A DNA stretch of 28,769 nt from positions 1 to 28,769 of the IMG/VR virus record IMGVR_UViG_3300004461_000088. One strand, given 5' to 3'. This DNA comes from a virus. The notes below the pieces were generated by a model. That model saw nothing but the letters and a program-made list of their open reading frames with translations. It was not told where the DNA came from and did not search any database. The translations under genes were made by a program, and so were the position numbers. Shown here one piece after another: positions 17,635 through 23,300 of this stretch. Position 1 is the stretch's first letter. Each line of letters begins with the position of its first letter.

Positions 17635-18041
17635 AGTTACCAAAGAATGGAGTAGCAAGGGAAATAAGAAGTTATGTAGGTAGCTTATTTATATTTCTTT
17701 TTGTTATAGGACTTATAATTGCCTTAATTCAGTTTCCTGTACTTGACACCAATAAGGAAGTTGTAATGATGTTAATTGGTACTATAAGTGCTTCTATTGG
17801 TATTACAGTAGCTACAATTACAGGAAGTAAACCTGATGACATAAATTCTTTAAAGCAGGATTTAGAAAAGAAAGAAAATCAAATAGAATTACTAATAGCT
17901 GCTAAAGACAATCTTGAAGAAATGGTAATTAACTTGCAAAAGCAAATGCTAGAGAACCAAGATAGTATGATGGATAAATTCATCCTAAAGGCAGCTATAG
18001 ACTTTGATAATAAAAATAACCCACCAAAAGGTAAATTATGA
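17631..18041 (+). CDS. Holin-like protein with two TM segments and a coiled coil
   Basis: 136 residues. Two hydrophobic segments are visible at residues 16-37 (SYVGSLFIFLFVIGLIIALI) and 45-66 (MMLIGTISASIGITVATIT), followed by a long coiled coil (residues 72-110, LKQDLEKKENQIELLIAAKD). The C-terminus is basic and hydrophilic. The layout fits a membrane protein of the lysis cassette. It is joined on both sides by four-base ATGA overlaps. A holin role is inferred from topology and place; a structural membrane anchor is also possible. Confidence 0.55.
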   Translation: MKLPKNGVAREIRSYVGSLFIFLFVIGLIIALIQFPVLDTNKEVVMMLIGTISASIGITVATITGSKPDDINSLKQDLEKKENQIELLIAAKDNLEEMVINLQKQMLENQDSMMDKFILKAAIDFDNKNNPPKGKL

Positions 18042-18196
18042 TAAAAATATATTTTGAATTAGCAAAACAAAAAGTAATTGATTACTTTAAAACAAGTTGG
18101 AATAGCGATAGTATTTTTGATAAAGGTAAAGTTATCTTTATTGGAATAGGTTTATTTTTTGTACTTTGCAAGATAATTTATAACTTATTTGTATGA
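18038..18196 (+). CDS. Small single-TM protein before the endolysin
   Basis: 52 residues. A soluble, aromatic N-terminal part is followed by one membrane segment near residues 31-50 (KVIFIGIGLFFVLCKIIYNL). Both ends overlap neighbours by ATGA. Its place between a holin-like protein and the endolysin suggests a role in holin or spanin function, but no lipobox was found. Confidence 0.65.
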   Translation: MIKIYFELAKQKVIDYFKTSWNSDSIFDKGKVIFIGIGLFFVLCKIIYNLFV

Positions 18197-18549
18197 ATCT
18201 TAATTACTTTTCCCTATCAGAGTTTGACTGTCCTAGCATATTTAATTCAGGTGTTAATATGGATAAACAGTTTCTTACCAAACTTGAACACGCAAGGGAA
18301 CTTGCAGCAATACCATTTAGAATCACAAGTGGTTACAGAAGTGTCAAGCACAACAAGGAAGTTGGTGGAGTTCAAAATTCATCACACCTTTTCGGACTTG
18401 CAGCAGATATCGCAGTTGGAAGTGGAAACGAAAGATACATTATACTTAACGCACTTATCAGAGCAGGATTTAAACGTATTGGAGTTGCAAAAGGATTTAT
18501 TCACTGCGACACAGACGATTCAAAACCAGACTCTGTTTGGACTTACTAA
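18193..18549 (+). CDS. Endolysin, M15A-type peptidase
   Basis: 118 residues, the length of a minimal M15A D-Ala-D-Ala carboxypeptidase-like domain. The motif SSHLFGLAADIAV supplies zinc ligands H65 and D72, and FIHCDTD supplies H104 and D106. SGYRSVKHN precedes the metal site as in the family. It should cut peptide cross-links in peptidoglycan. There is no signal peptide, so it needs a holin to reach the wall. It overlaps the preceding membrane protein by ATGA. A paralogue with a changed ligand lies at 19659. Confidence 0.85.
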   Translation: MNLNYFSLSEFDCPSIFNSGVNMDKQFLTKLEHARELAAIPFRITSGYRSVKHNKEVGGVQNSSHLFGLAADIAVGSGNERYIILNALIRAGFKRIGVAKGFIHCDTDDSKPDSVWTY

Positions 18550-18567
18550 TACCGTAGGAAGCACCTT

Positions 18568-18990
18568 ATGTCTGAAAAAAAGAAATTTAAAGATACCCAA
18601 GTAGGACAATTCCTTTTAGATAAGATACCTGACGTTGTACAAGCAGTTGCAGGAGATACTTTAGCAGGAAACGTTATACAGGCCATTATAGGAGGTTCTG
18701 ATATGTCAGAGGAGGATAAGTCCGTTGCACTAAAGAAACTCGATTTAGAGAGAGCTGAGATAGACGGAGTGACTCGTAGGTGGGTTGCTGATGCTCGTAG
18801 TGGTTCTTGGTTAGCTTCTAACGTTAGGCCCTTAACACTAGCTTTTTTTTCTATTAGTTATGTTATCGGTTGGTTTAATGGTTTAGAATTAACTTCTATT
18901 ACAGGATTATTATCAGTTGTTATTGGAGGATATTTTGGTAGTAGAGGAGTAGAAAAAGTATTTGGTAATAAACTTCATAAGGATGGCTAA
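18568..18990 (+). CDS. Holin, three-TM (GTA-like) family
   Basis: 140 residues. The conserved centre, RRWVADARSGSWLASNVRP followed by TLAFFSISYVIGWF, then the C-terminal membrane segment with GLLSVVIGGYFGSRGVEK, matches the GTA_holin_3TM family. The N-terminal 60 residues are soluble and helical (KFKDTQVGQFLLDKIPDVV). It should form the membrane holes that release the endolysin. It follows the endolysin by 18 bases, and its stop overlaps the next gene by 8 bases. Confidence 0.8.
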   Translation: MSEKKKFKDTQVGQFLLDKIPDVVQAVAGDTLAGNVIQAIIGGSDMSEEDKSVALKKLDLERAEIDGVTRRWVADARSGSWLASNVRPLTLAFFSISYVIGWFNGLELTSITGLLSVVIGGYFGSRGVEKVFGNKLHKDG

Positions 18991-19117
18991 AGTTCAAATA
19001 AGCTCATATAAGACACGAAATAAAGTAAAACGTAAGGGAGTACACTCTAAGTCTAAAACAAGCTCTCTAAAGACCTCTAAGAACTATTCTAAGGCATATA
19101 GAGGACAGGGTAGATAA
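18983..19117 (+). CDS. Small, very basic protein
   Basis: 44 residues with many Lys, Arg and Ser and almost no acidic residues (KRKGVHSKSKTSSLKTSKNY, ending YRGQGR). I recognise this as a recurring small protein in Bacteroidetes phages and prophages, function unknown. It overlaps the holin stop. Nucleic acid binding or packaging with the genome is plausible. It is the last gene of the late operon, and its stop abuts the convergent minus-strand gene. Confidence 0.7.
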   Translation: MAKVQISSYKTRNKVKRKGVHSKSKTSSLKTSKNYSKAYRGQGR

Positions 19118-19432
19118 TTAAATTATATTACCATATCTCTCATTATTGAATTTACCCATTTCGTGCCAAAAAAATTCTTTATCTTTAGTAAATTCTTTGT
19201 GTGATTTTTTCCACCAGTTATAGTCTTTCTTGGTTTTTTTGTTAGAAGCACTATAATAACCTTCAAATTTCAAAGTATTAGGTTCAGTCCAATTTCTTAT
19301 AAGAATTTCAGTACTAGGATTGTCTTTAGAATAAAGAATCAAACTTATTGTATCATCATCACTAAAGTAATATAATACTTCATTTTCTGATATTAATTTA
19401 TTAGCTTTTTCAGATATTTTATATTGTACCAT
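19118..19432 (-). CDS. Orphan minus-strand protein, moron-like
   Basis: 104 residues, not recognised. The sequence is hydrophilic, rich in Lys, Glu, Asn and aromatic residues (DYNWWKKSHKEFTKDKEFFW), without membrane segment or helix-turn-helix. It is the only convincing minus-strand gene in the window. Its stop codon directly abuts the stop of the 44-residue plus-strand gene, without an intervening base. A promoter of Bacteroidetes type lies 26 bases upstream of its ATG. Such isolated genes with their own promoter are often cargo (superinfection exclusion or host takeover), but this is inference. Confidence 0.7.
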   Translation of the reverse strand: MVQYKISEKANKLISENEVLYYFSDDDTISLILYSKDNPSTEILIRNWTEPNTLKFEGYYSASNKKTKKDYNWWKKSHKEFTKDKEFFWHEMGKFNNERYGNII

Positions 19433-19458
19433 ATTTAAATTATTTAATATTTATTAAA

Positions 19459-19487
19459 CAAATATAATATATTTAAAAGAAAACAAA
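19459..19487 (-). promoter_or_regulatory. Promoter of the minus-strand gene
   Basis: Read on the minus strand: TTTG at 19484-19487, 17 bases, then TATATTTG at 19459-19466, the Bacteroidetes -33/-7 pattern. Transcription should start about 20 bases before the ATG at 19432. Confidence 0.6.
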
Positions 19488-19534
19488 GAAAGAAAAAAGA
19501 GTAAAAAAGAAAGAAAGAAAAGAAAAAGCCCCCC
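19475..19534. other. Polypurine tract followed by six C
   Basis: 54 bases of plus strand, almost all A and G (two pyrimidines), ending in CCCCCC at 19529-19534. It lies between the divergent promoters and partly covers the -33 box of the minus-strand promoter. It may be a replication or regulatory element; no function is shown. The surrounding 226-base gap (19433-19658) holds this tract, the two promoters and a short inverted repeat. Confidence 0.6.
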
Positions 19535-19602
19535 TAGAAAAACAAACAATCTAAAAGTATCTGATCCAACAGGCTATCTCAACTGAAGTATTGTAATTTT
19601 TA

Positions 19603-19619
19603 TAGTAGATTTACTGCTA
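19603..19619. other. Short inverted repeat upstream of the rightward promoter
   Basis: TAGTAG, a five-base spacer and CTGCTA form an imperfect six-pair stem, ending five bases before the TTTG box of the 19624 promoter. It could be an operator, but it is short. Confidence 0.3.
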
Positions 19620-19623
19620 CTGT

Positions 19624-19654
19624 TTTGCAAATATATATATTTTATTTAATTTAG
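19624..19654 (+). promoter_or_regulatory. Promoter giving a probably leaderless mRNA
   Basis: TTTG (19624-19627), 19 bases, TAATTTAG (19647-19654): good Bacteroidetes spacing. Only four bases separate the box from the ATG at 19659, so transcription should begin at or next to the start codon. Confidence 0.65.
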
Positions 19655-19658
19655 CAAT

Positions 19659-20024
19659 ATGGATTACAAATATTTTTCTTTTGATGAATTTGATTCCCCT
19701 GATAAAGTCGGTAGTGGCTATAAATATATGGATAGGGAATTTATAGAAATGTTAGATGAAGCTAGAGATATAGCTAAACTAGAATTTAAAATACTTAGTG
19801 GATATAGAACAAAGTATGCCAACACTAATATATGGTGTGCTTCAACTGCAAGCTCACACTTGATTGGTAGAGCTGCTCATATAAGATGTTTGAACTCTAA
19901 ATTCAGATTAAGGATTGTCGAGGCTGTTTCTATGGTAGGATTTAGGAGAATTGGAATACACAGGGATTATATTCACGTAGATAATGATGATTTAAAACCT
20001 CCATCCCTTTGGTTAATAGCGTAA
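19659..20024 (+). CDS. Second M15-like protein with altered zinc site
   Basis: 121 residues, clearly a paralogue of the endolysin at 18193 (same opening FSxxEFDxP, same SGYR, same SSH and HxD motifs). It keeps H67 and H106 with D108, but the Asp ligand is His74 (SSHLIGRAAHIRC), a GAT-to-CAT change. It also has two extra Cys (C60, C77). It is either an inactive relative or uses a His-His-His site. It lies outside the lysis cassette with its own promoter, so it may act early, for instance as an exclusion factor or a modulator of lysis. There is no signal peptide. Confidence 0.75.
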   Translation: MDYKYFSFDEFDSPDKVGSGYKYMDREFIEMLDEARDIAKLEFKILSGYRTKYANTNIWCASTASSHLIGRAAHIRCLNSKFRLRIVEAVSMVGFRRIGIHRDYIHVDNDDLKPPSLWLIA

Positions 20025-20039
20025 CCTTTTGTATATTTG
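20008..20039 (+). promoter_or_regulatory. Strong Bacteroidetes-type promoter
   Basis: TTTG (20008-20011), 20 bases, TATATTTG (20032-20039): a full match to the consensus. It overlaps the 3' end of the M15-like gene. The first start codon of a recognised gene downstream lies after a terminator. Confidence 0.7.
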
Positions 20040-20043
20040 CAAA

Positions 20044-20104
20044 GTAATCGGACATTATTTCTTTGGTAGAAAGGAGGGTGAAGTTAAGTAGCCCTCTTTT
20101 TTTT
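20044..20104 (+). ncRNA. Candidate short RNA between promoter and terminator
   Basis: About 60 bases from the predicted start of the 20008 promoter to the T tract of the terminator. It encodes no convincing peptide. It contains a Shine-Dalgarno-like AAGGAGGG inside the terminator stem and a possible competing hairpin (CTTT/AAAG, 20061-20073). It could be a small RNA or an attenuated leader for the replication operon. Confidence 0.45.
20070..20104 (+). terminator. Rho-independent terminator before the early operon
   Basis: A six-pair core (20074-20079 with 20091-20096), extended by A-T pairs to the T run, with an 11-base loop and eight T. It lies 45 bases after the stop of the M15-like gene. 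Confidence 0.75.
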
Positions 20105-20130
20105 GTCTATATGTTAAAGTTTTGTTAAAA

Positions 20131-20162
20131 TTTCTGTTGGTAACATATTTTTTGTACCTTAG
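20131..20162 (+). promoter_or_regulatory. Promoter of the replication operon
   Basis: TTTC (20131-20134), 20 bases, TACCTTAG (20155-20162), a one-base variant of the consensus. The start codon at 20178 follows 15 bases after the box. The same TAnnTTAGC ending recurs at 19647 and 25535. Confidence 0.5.
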
Positions 20163-20177
20163 CTGAAAATAACAAAG

Positions 20178-20363
20178 ATGAAACACTTTTACGACTTATC
20201 CTCTTACTTAAAACTTCGTATAGAGGCATTACAATCCAGAAACGCTAAACTAGAGTATGAGGTAGACCGACTAAGAACATTCTTATTCGAGGTTACTGAT
20301 GCGGACTGTCCTGTAGAGTACAAGGATATAGTTAGAAAAGAAATCGTCAAAGAAGAAGTTTAA
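20178..20363 (+). CDS. Small coiled-coil protein opening the early operon
   Basis: 61 residues, mostly one long helix with coiled-coil pattern (residues 10-40, LKLRIEALQSRNAKLEYEVD) and a charged C-terminus (KEIVKEEV). It is the first gene behind the 20131 promoter and 18 bases before the ERF gene. It resembles a small dimerising factor, and no catalytic or DNA-binding motif is visible. Confidence 0.6.
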   Translation: MKHFYDLSSYLKLRIEALQSRNAKLEYEVDRLRTFLFEVTDADCPVEYKDIVRKEIVKEEV

Positions 20364-20381
20364 CCGATTAATTTATTTATT

Positions 20382-20933
20382 ATGAACATTACTGAAAAAC
20401 TATTGAAGATTCAAACAGAGTTAAAAGCTCCTAAGAATCAAAGAAACGCATTTGGGAAGTATAACTACCGAAGTGCAGAAGACATCCTAGAGGCCATTAA
20501 ACCTTTAGCTGCTAAGCACAACGTGCTGTTTAAAATTACAGAAGAAGTGAAAGAGATAGCAGACAGAGCTTGTCTTATCTCAACAGCCAAGATGATTGAT
20601 GCTAGTGACCCTAGCTCCTCTGTAGAGTCTAATGCAACAGCATTTATAGACTTTGGTGCTAAAGGTATGCAAGCACCTCAACAGACAGGTTCTGCATCCT
20701 CCTACGCTAAGAAGTATGCTTTAGGTAATTTATTACTTATAGACGATACTAAAGATTCTGATGCTACTAACGACCACAGCACTACAGGTGCTATTCCTTC
20801 TTTAATGAAAGGTTCAGCTAACTGGTCAAAGGTTGTTAAGTATCTACAAGAAGGTGGAGATTTAGATCCTGTTCTTAAAAAGTATAGTGTTAGTTCTACA
20901 CTTAAAACTGAACTACAAAGTTTAACCAATTAA
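20382..20933 (+). CDS. erf: ERF-family single-strand annealing protein
   Basis: 183 residues. The pattern fits ERF recombinases: N-terminal helix with KLLKIQTELKAPKNQ, the AFGKYNYRSAEDILEAIKPL segment, the central beta strand region, then GMQAPQQTGSASSYAKKYAL, and finally the acidic DDTKDSD stretch. It would anneal complementary single strands during phage recombination. It precedes the SSB-like gene by 10 bases and belongs to the same set as the RecE-like nuclease at 25547. A Lys-rich C-terminal helix follows a linker. Confidence 0.8.
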   Translation: MNITEKLLKIQTELKAPKNQRNAFGKYNYRSAEDILEAIKPLAAKHNVLFKITEEVKEIADRACLISTAKMIDASDPSSSVESNATAFIDFGAKGMQAPQQTGSASSYAKKYALGNLLLIDDTKDSDATNDHSTTGAIPSLMKGSANWSKVVKYLQEGGDLDPVLKKYSVSSTLKTELQSLTN

Positions 20934-20943
20934 TATATATATT

Positions 20944-21225
20944 ATGATTTTTAATGCAAGTATTGACTTAACTAAAATTGAGAAGTCTAAGATTAACAAA
21001 GGCAAGTATTTAAACATTAGTGGATTCATTAATGATGAAGTTGACAAGTATGGTAATAACGTTGCCATTATTGTATATCAATCTAAAGAAGAAAGAGAAG
21101 CAAAAACTCCTAGAGTTTATTTAGGTAACGGTAAAACAAATACTATTAATACACCAGCTAAAGCTGCGCTAGAGACTAACACTCAAGCACCTGCTTCAGT
21201 AGGTGTGGATGATTTACCATTCTAA
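20944..21225 (+). CDS. SSB-like protein with acidic tip
   Basis: 93 residues. It starts with a beta strand (MIFNASIDLTKIEKSKINKG), then VAIIVYQSKEEREAKTPRVY with an OB-like profile, then a Thr/Ala-rich linker and the C-terminal tip DDLPF, which mimics the tip of bacterial SSB (DDDIPF) that recruits partner proteins. It should bind single-stranded DNA beside the ERF protein. Similar proteins occur in Bacteroidetes phages. It is shorter than cellular SSB, so the OB fold is inferred. A terminator begins five bases after its stop. Confidence 0.65.
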   Translation: MIFNASIDLTKIEKSKINKGKYLNISGFINDEVDKYGNNVAIIVYQSKEEREAKTPRVYLGNGKTNTINTPAKAALETNTQAPASVGVDDLPF

Positions 21226-21230
21226 TTATA

Positions 21231-21263
21231 AGGGGGGTAGCAGAAATGTTGCCCCTCTTTTAT
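21231..21263 (+). terminator. Rho-independent terminator inside the early operon
   Basis: A twelve-pair stem (21231-21242 with 21247-21258, a few wobbles) with a GAAA loop and a T-rich tail interrupted by A. Its core differs by few bases from the terminator at 10824. It ends about 10 bases before the next start codon, which suggests partial termination. Confidence 0.85.
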
Positions 21264-21272
21264 TATCCGATT

Positions 21273-21713
21273 ATGATAGAACGTCAAGTAAGAATATTAT
21301 CCGATTATATCTCAAAACAGAATAATGCAACTTGGAGAGAGAAGCAGGCTTTTAATGATTTAATAAATCACTGTGAAATGCTTGACAACAACTACAAGGA
21401 TAAGACATTATACTTAGAGAGATTGGCTTCTTGGTATATTGACCATATTTTTGAGTTGAACCAAGACCATATTAAAGAAATTAGTTGGGAGTTCTTTAAA
21501 CATATACTGCTAGATAAACTATCTATAGTATTAAACACTCCTTCACAATATAACTATAATAGCTTAGAAAATAATATATTAGGTTTAGACATACAGAACG
21601 GGAATAAGTTAAAGCCTTATGGAAGCGTTTCAAGAGCCTCTGAGCTACTAATAAAAGATATTATAGTAAATAACACCAAAGATAAATATGAACCAATTAA
21701 AGATAGATTATGA
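21273..21713 (+). CDS. Unknown replication-module protein
   Basis: 146 residues, predicted helical, hydrophilic, rich in Asn, Leu and Lys (YISKQNNATWREKQAFNDLI, then YIDHIFELNQDHIKEISWEF). No motif was recognised. The start was placed at the ATG at 21273 because the earlier in-frame ATG at 21246 lies inside the terminator hairpin. It overlaps the downstream ATPase by 26 bases, which suggests it works with it, perhaps as a loader or partner. Confidence 0.65.
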   Translation: MIERQVRILSDYISKQNNATWREKQAFNDLINHCEMLDNNYKDKTLYLERLASWYIDHIFELNQDHIKEISWEFFKHILLDKLSIVLNTPSQYNYNSLENNILGLDIQNGNKLKPYGSVSRASELLIKDIIVNNTKDKYEPIKDRL

Positions 21714-22515
21714 GCAGAAATATAAAGCAATCTTGGAAAGCAGCTACGTTGATCCTTTGGGAAATGTATCGCAGCCGCCCCTTGCCCTTTCTTATGGCAA
21801 CAGTGTTGGTTATAATCCTACTCCCACTGGTATTGCCAGTTATGGGAATTTCAGCTTTGTACAGGCTCCTCCGAAATCCAAAAAGACGTTCTTCCTTTCA
21901 CTTATAGCAGCAAGCTATATAGGGGGAAAAACAGAAAGAACTGGTGATATGATAGGTTATAGAAAAGGTAAGAAGTTAATCCACTACGATACAGAGCAAA
22001 GTACATTCCACGCTCAAAAGGTTTTTCGTAGAGTTTATGATATCTGTGGAACTGCTGAAGACTACCACACTTACGCCTTGAGACAATATTCTGCACCTGA
22101 AAGATTAGACTTTATAGATTGGCATTTATACAATACTGACAATATTGGGTTAGTAATAATAGACGGTATTGCTGATTTGGTATTAGACAGTAATGATTTG
22201 ATACAATCAAGTAAGCTCGTTCAATATCTTATGAAGTGGACTCAAGAGTTAAACATTCATATAATAACAGCTATCCATTCCAATTGGAACTCTGAAAAGC
22301 CTACAGGACACTTAGGTTCGTTCTTGGAGAAGAAAGCTGAAACCCAAATAGCTTTAGAGTTAACAAGCGACAAGAGTGTTGCTGTAGCTAAATGTAAAAG
22401 GAGCAGGGGATATTCTTTTGATGATTTTGCTTTTCAAGTAGATCCAAAAGGATTACCTTTTATATTAGAATCAATCCCTGATCAGATAGATAAAGATAAA
22501 TATATAAAGATATGA
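21688..22515 (+). CDS. RecA/RepA-fold ATPase, replication helicase-like
   Basis: 275 residues. The Walker A region is unusual (APPKSKKT, residues 60-67, lacking the normal Gly before Lys-Thr), followed by the Walker B strand LVIIDG (155-160). LIHYDTEQS is the next family-typical strand, and HSNWNSEKPTGHLGSF near 208-223 may hold the sensor residues. The fold resembles AAA_25/RepA-type helicases that act in phage replication. It overlaps the previous gene and its ATGA stop starts the next micropeptide. It may be a helicase or helicase loader; the Walker A variant appears in relatives known to me. Confidence 0.7.
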   Translation: MNQLKIDYEQKYKAILESSYVDPLGNVSQPPLALSYGNSVGYNPTPTGIASYGNFSFVQAPPKSKKTFFLSLIAASYIGGKTERTGDMIGYRKGKKLIHYDTEQSTFHAQKVFRRVYDICGTAEDYHTYALRQYSAPERLDFIDWHLYNTDNIGLVIIDGIADLVLDSNDLIQSSKLVQYLMKWTQELNIHIITAIHSNWNSEKPTGHLGSFLEKKAETQIALELTSDKSVAVAKCKRSRGYSFDDFAFQVDPKGLPFILESIPDQIDKDKYIKI

Positions 22516-22595
22516 TAGTTTATTTACTATTTCTTTTTGTGTTAATAGTGATTTTGATTAAATTGTTCACTTATAAACCATCAAATAAAGAATAA
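22512..22595 (+). CDS. 27-residue membrane micropeptide
   Basis: One hydrophobic segment (VYLLFLFVLIVILIKLF) with a short charged tail. Its ATG overlaps the ATPase stop (ATGA). Its TAA is followed at once, in the same frame, by the TTG that opens the nuclease gene. Translation is expected but has not been shown. Confidence 0.5.
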   Translation: MIVYLLFLFVLIVILIKLFTYKPSNKE

Positions 22596-23045
22596 TTGAG
22601 GAGAAGACCTAGAAAGAAAGGCCCAGTACAGTCAAAGAAGATATCTTATGATGGTGTCAACTTTGCCTCTGGACTTGAAAAGTATATGTATATGGCTCTA
22701 AAGAAACATAAGATAAAAGCAAAGTATGAAGGTGAAACCTTTGTGCTGATTAATGGATTCCATTTTGAGAATGAATCTTATGAGAGACAGGCCAACGGAA
22801 AAGGAGAACTTATAAATAGAGGTTCAAAAAGAATACTACCTATTAAATACACGCCAGATTTTATTGGTGAGGATTTTATAATAGAGACTAAAGGAAGGGC
22901 CAACGAATCTTTTCCTTTAAGATGGAAGTTGTTCAAGAGATTGATTACAGAACAGTTTCCTGCTTACACCTTATACAAGCCACAAAACCAAAGAGAATGT
23001 GATAGGGTGATTGAATTAATTTTAAATAAATATGAGAACAATTAA
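22596..23045 (+). CDS. PD-(D/E)XK endonuclease, resolvase-like, TTG start
   Basis: About 149 residues. Visible catalytic elements are E28 (SGLEKYMYMAL), D88 (KYTPDF) and the E97-x-K99 pair (FIIETKGR), followed by FPLRWKLFKRL. The pattern resembles DUF1064-type and phage Holliday-junction nucleases. The N-terminus is basic (RRRPRKKG). The first ATG in frame is far inside the domain, so the start is likely TTG at 22596, directly after the TAA of the micropeptide and in the same frame. It may act in recombination or DNA processing. Confidence 0.7.
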   Translation: MRRRPRKKGPVQSKKISYDGVNFASGLEKYMYMALKKHKIKAKYEGETFVLINGFHFENESYERQANGKGELINRGSKRILPIKYTPDFIGEDFIIETKGRANESFPLRWKLFKRLITEQFPAYTLYKPQNQRECDRVIELILNKYENN

Positions 23046-23046
23046 A

Positions 23047-23139
23047 ATGCTTTTTGTTTCACTAGGATTTTTAATTACGAGTACCTTGTGGGGCTATATA
23101 ATTTTAGTAGTATTAAAAAAATTAAGATATATAATATGA
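23047..23139 (+). CDS. 30-residue membrane micropeptide
   Basis: One hydrophobic helix (FVSLGFLITSTLWGYIILVV) followed by a basic end (KKLRYII). It begins one base after the nuclease stop and shares ATGA with the next gene. It is the second small membrane peptide in this operon. Confidence 0.5.
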   Translation: MLFVSLGFLITSTLWGYIILVVLKKLRYII

Positions 23140-23300
23140 ATATACAATTTGAAATGATAAGAGGATTCCTTTTGGGAATTGATTATTTAGAAGATATTAA
23201 GCAAGAGGATGTTCACGGAGTGATTACTTTTGATTTGCTCAGAATAAGTCTAGGAATAGTTTTTATACATATAATGGTTAATGCTAGAGATTCTCAGTAA
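23136..23300 (+). CDS. 54-residue protein, partly hydrophobic
   Basis: Starts at ATG 23136 (ATGA overlap). A GTG start at 23088 would add 16 residues but runs across the micropeptide. It has a hydrophilic middle (YLEDIKQEDVHGV) and a hydrophobic C-terminal stretch (ISLGIVFIHIMV). It overlaps the sigma-like gene by 20 bases. Not recognised. Confidence 0.5.
   Translation: MNIQFEMIRGFLLGIDYLEDIKQEDVHGVITFDLLRISLGIVFIHIMVNARDSQ

Noticed and set aside
18224-18604. Plus-strand frame of 126 codons across the endolysin gene
   Set aside because: It is a frame shadow of the M15A endolysin, which has clear catalytic motifs and an ATGA overlap with the upstream gene.
19433-19658. tRNA gene or attachment site in the control region
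   Set aside because: No cloverleaf could be drawn and no integrase is present in the window.
21246-21272. Earlier ATG for the gene at 21273
   Set aside because: It lies in the terminator hairpin and would give a nine-residue extension unlike the rest of the protein.
21710-21907. Plus-strand frame with a membrane segment inside the ATPase gene
   Set aside because: It is out of frame with the conserved ATPase motifs and fully contained in that gene.
23088-23135. GTG start for the 54-residue protein
   Set aside because: It runs across the membrane micropeptide, while an ATG with ATGA overlap is available at 23136.
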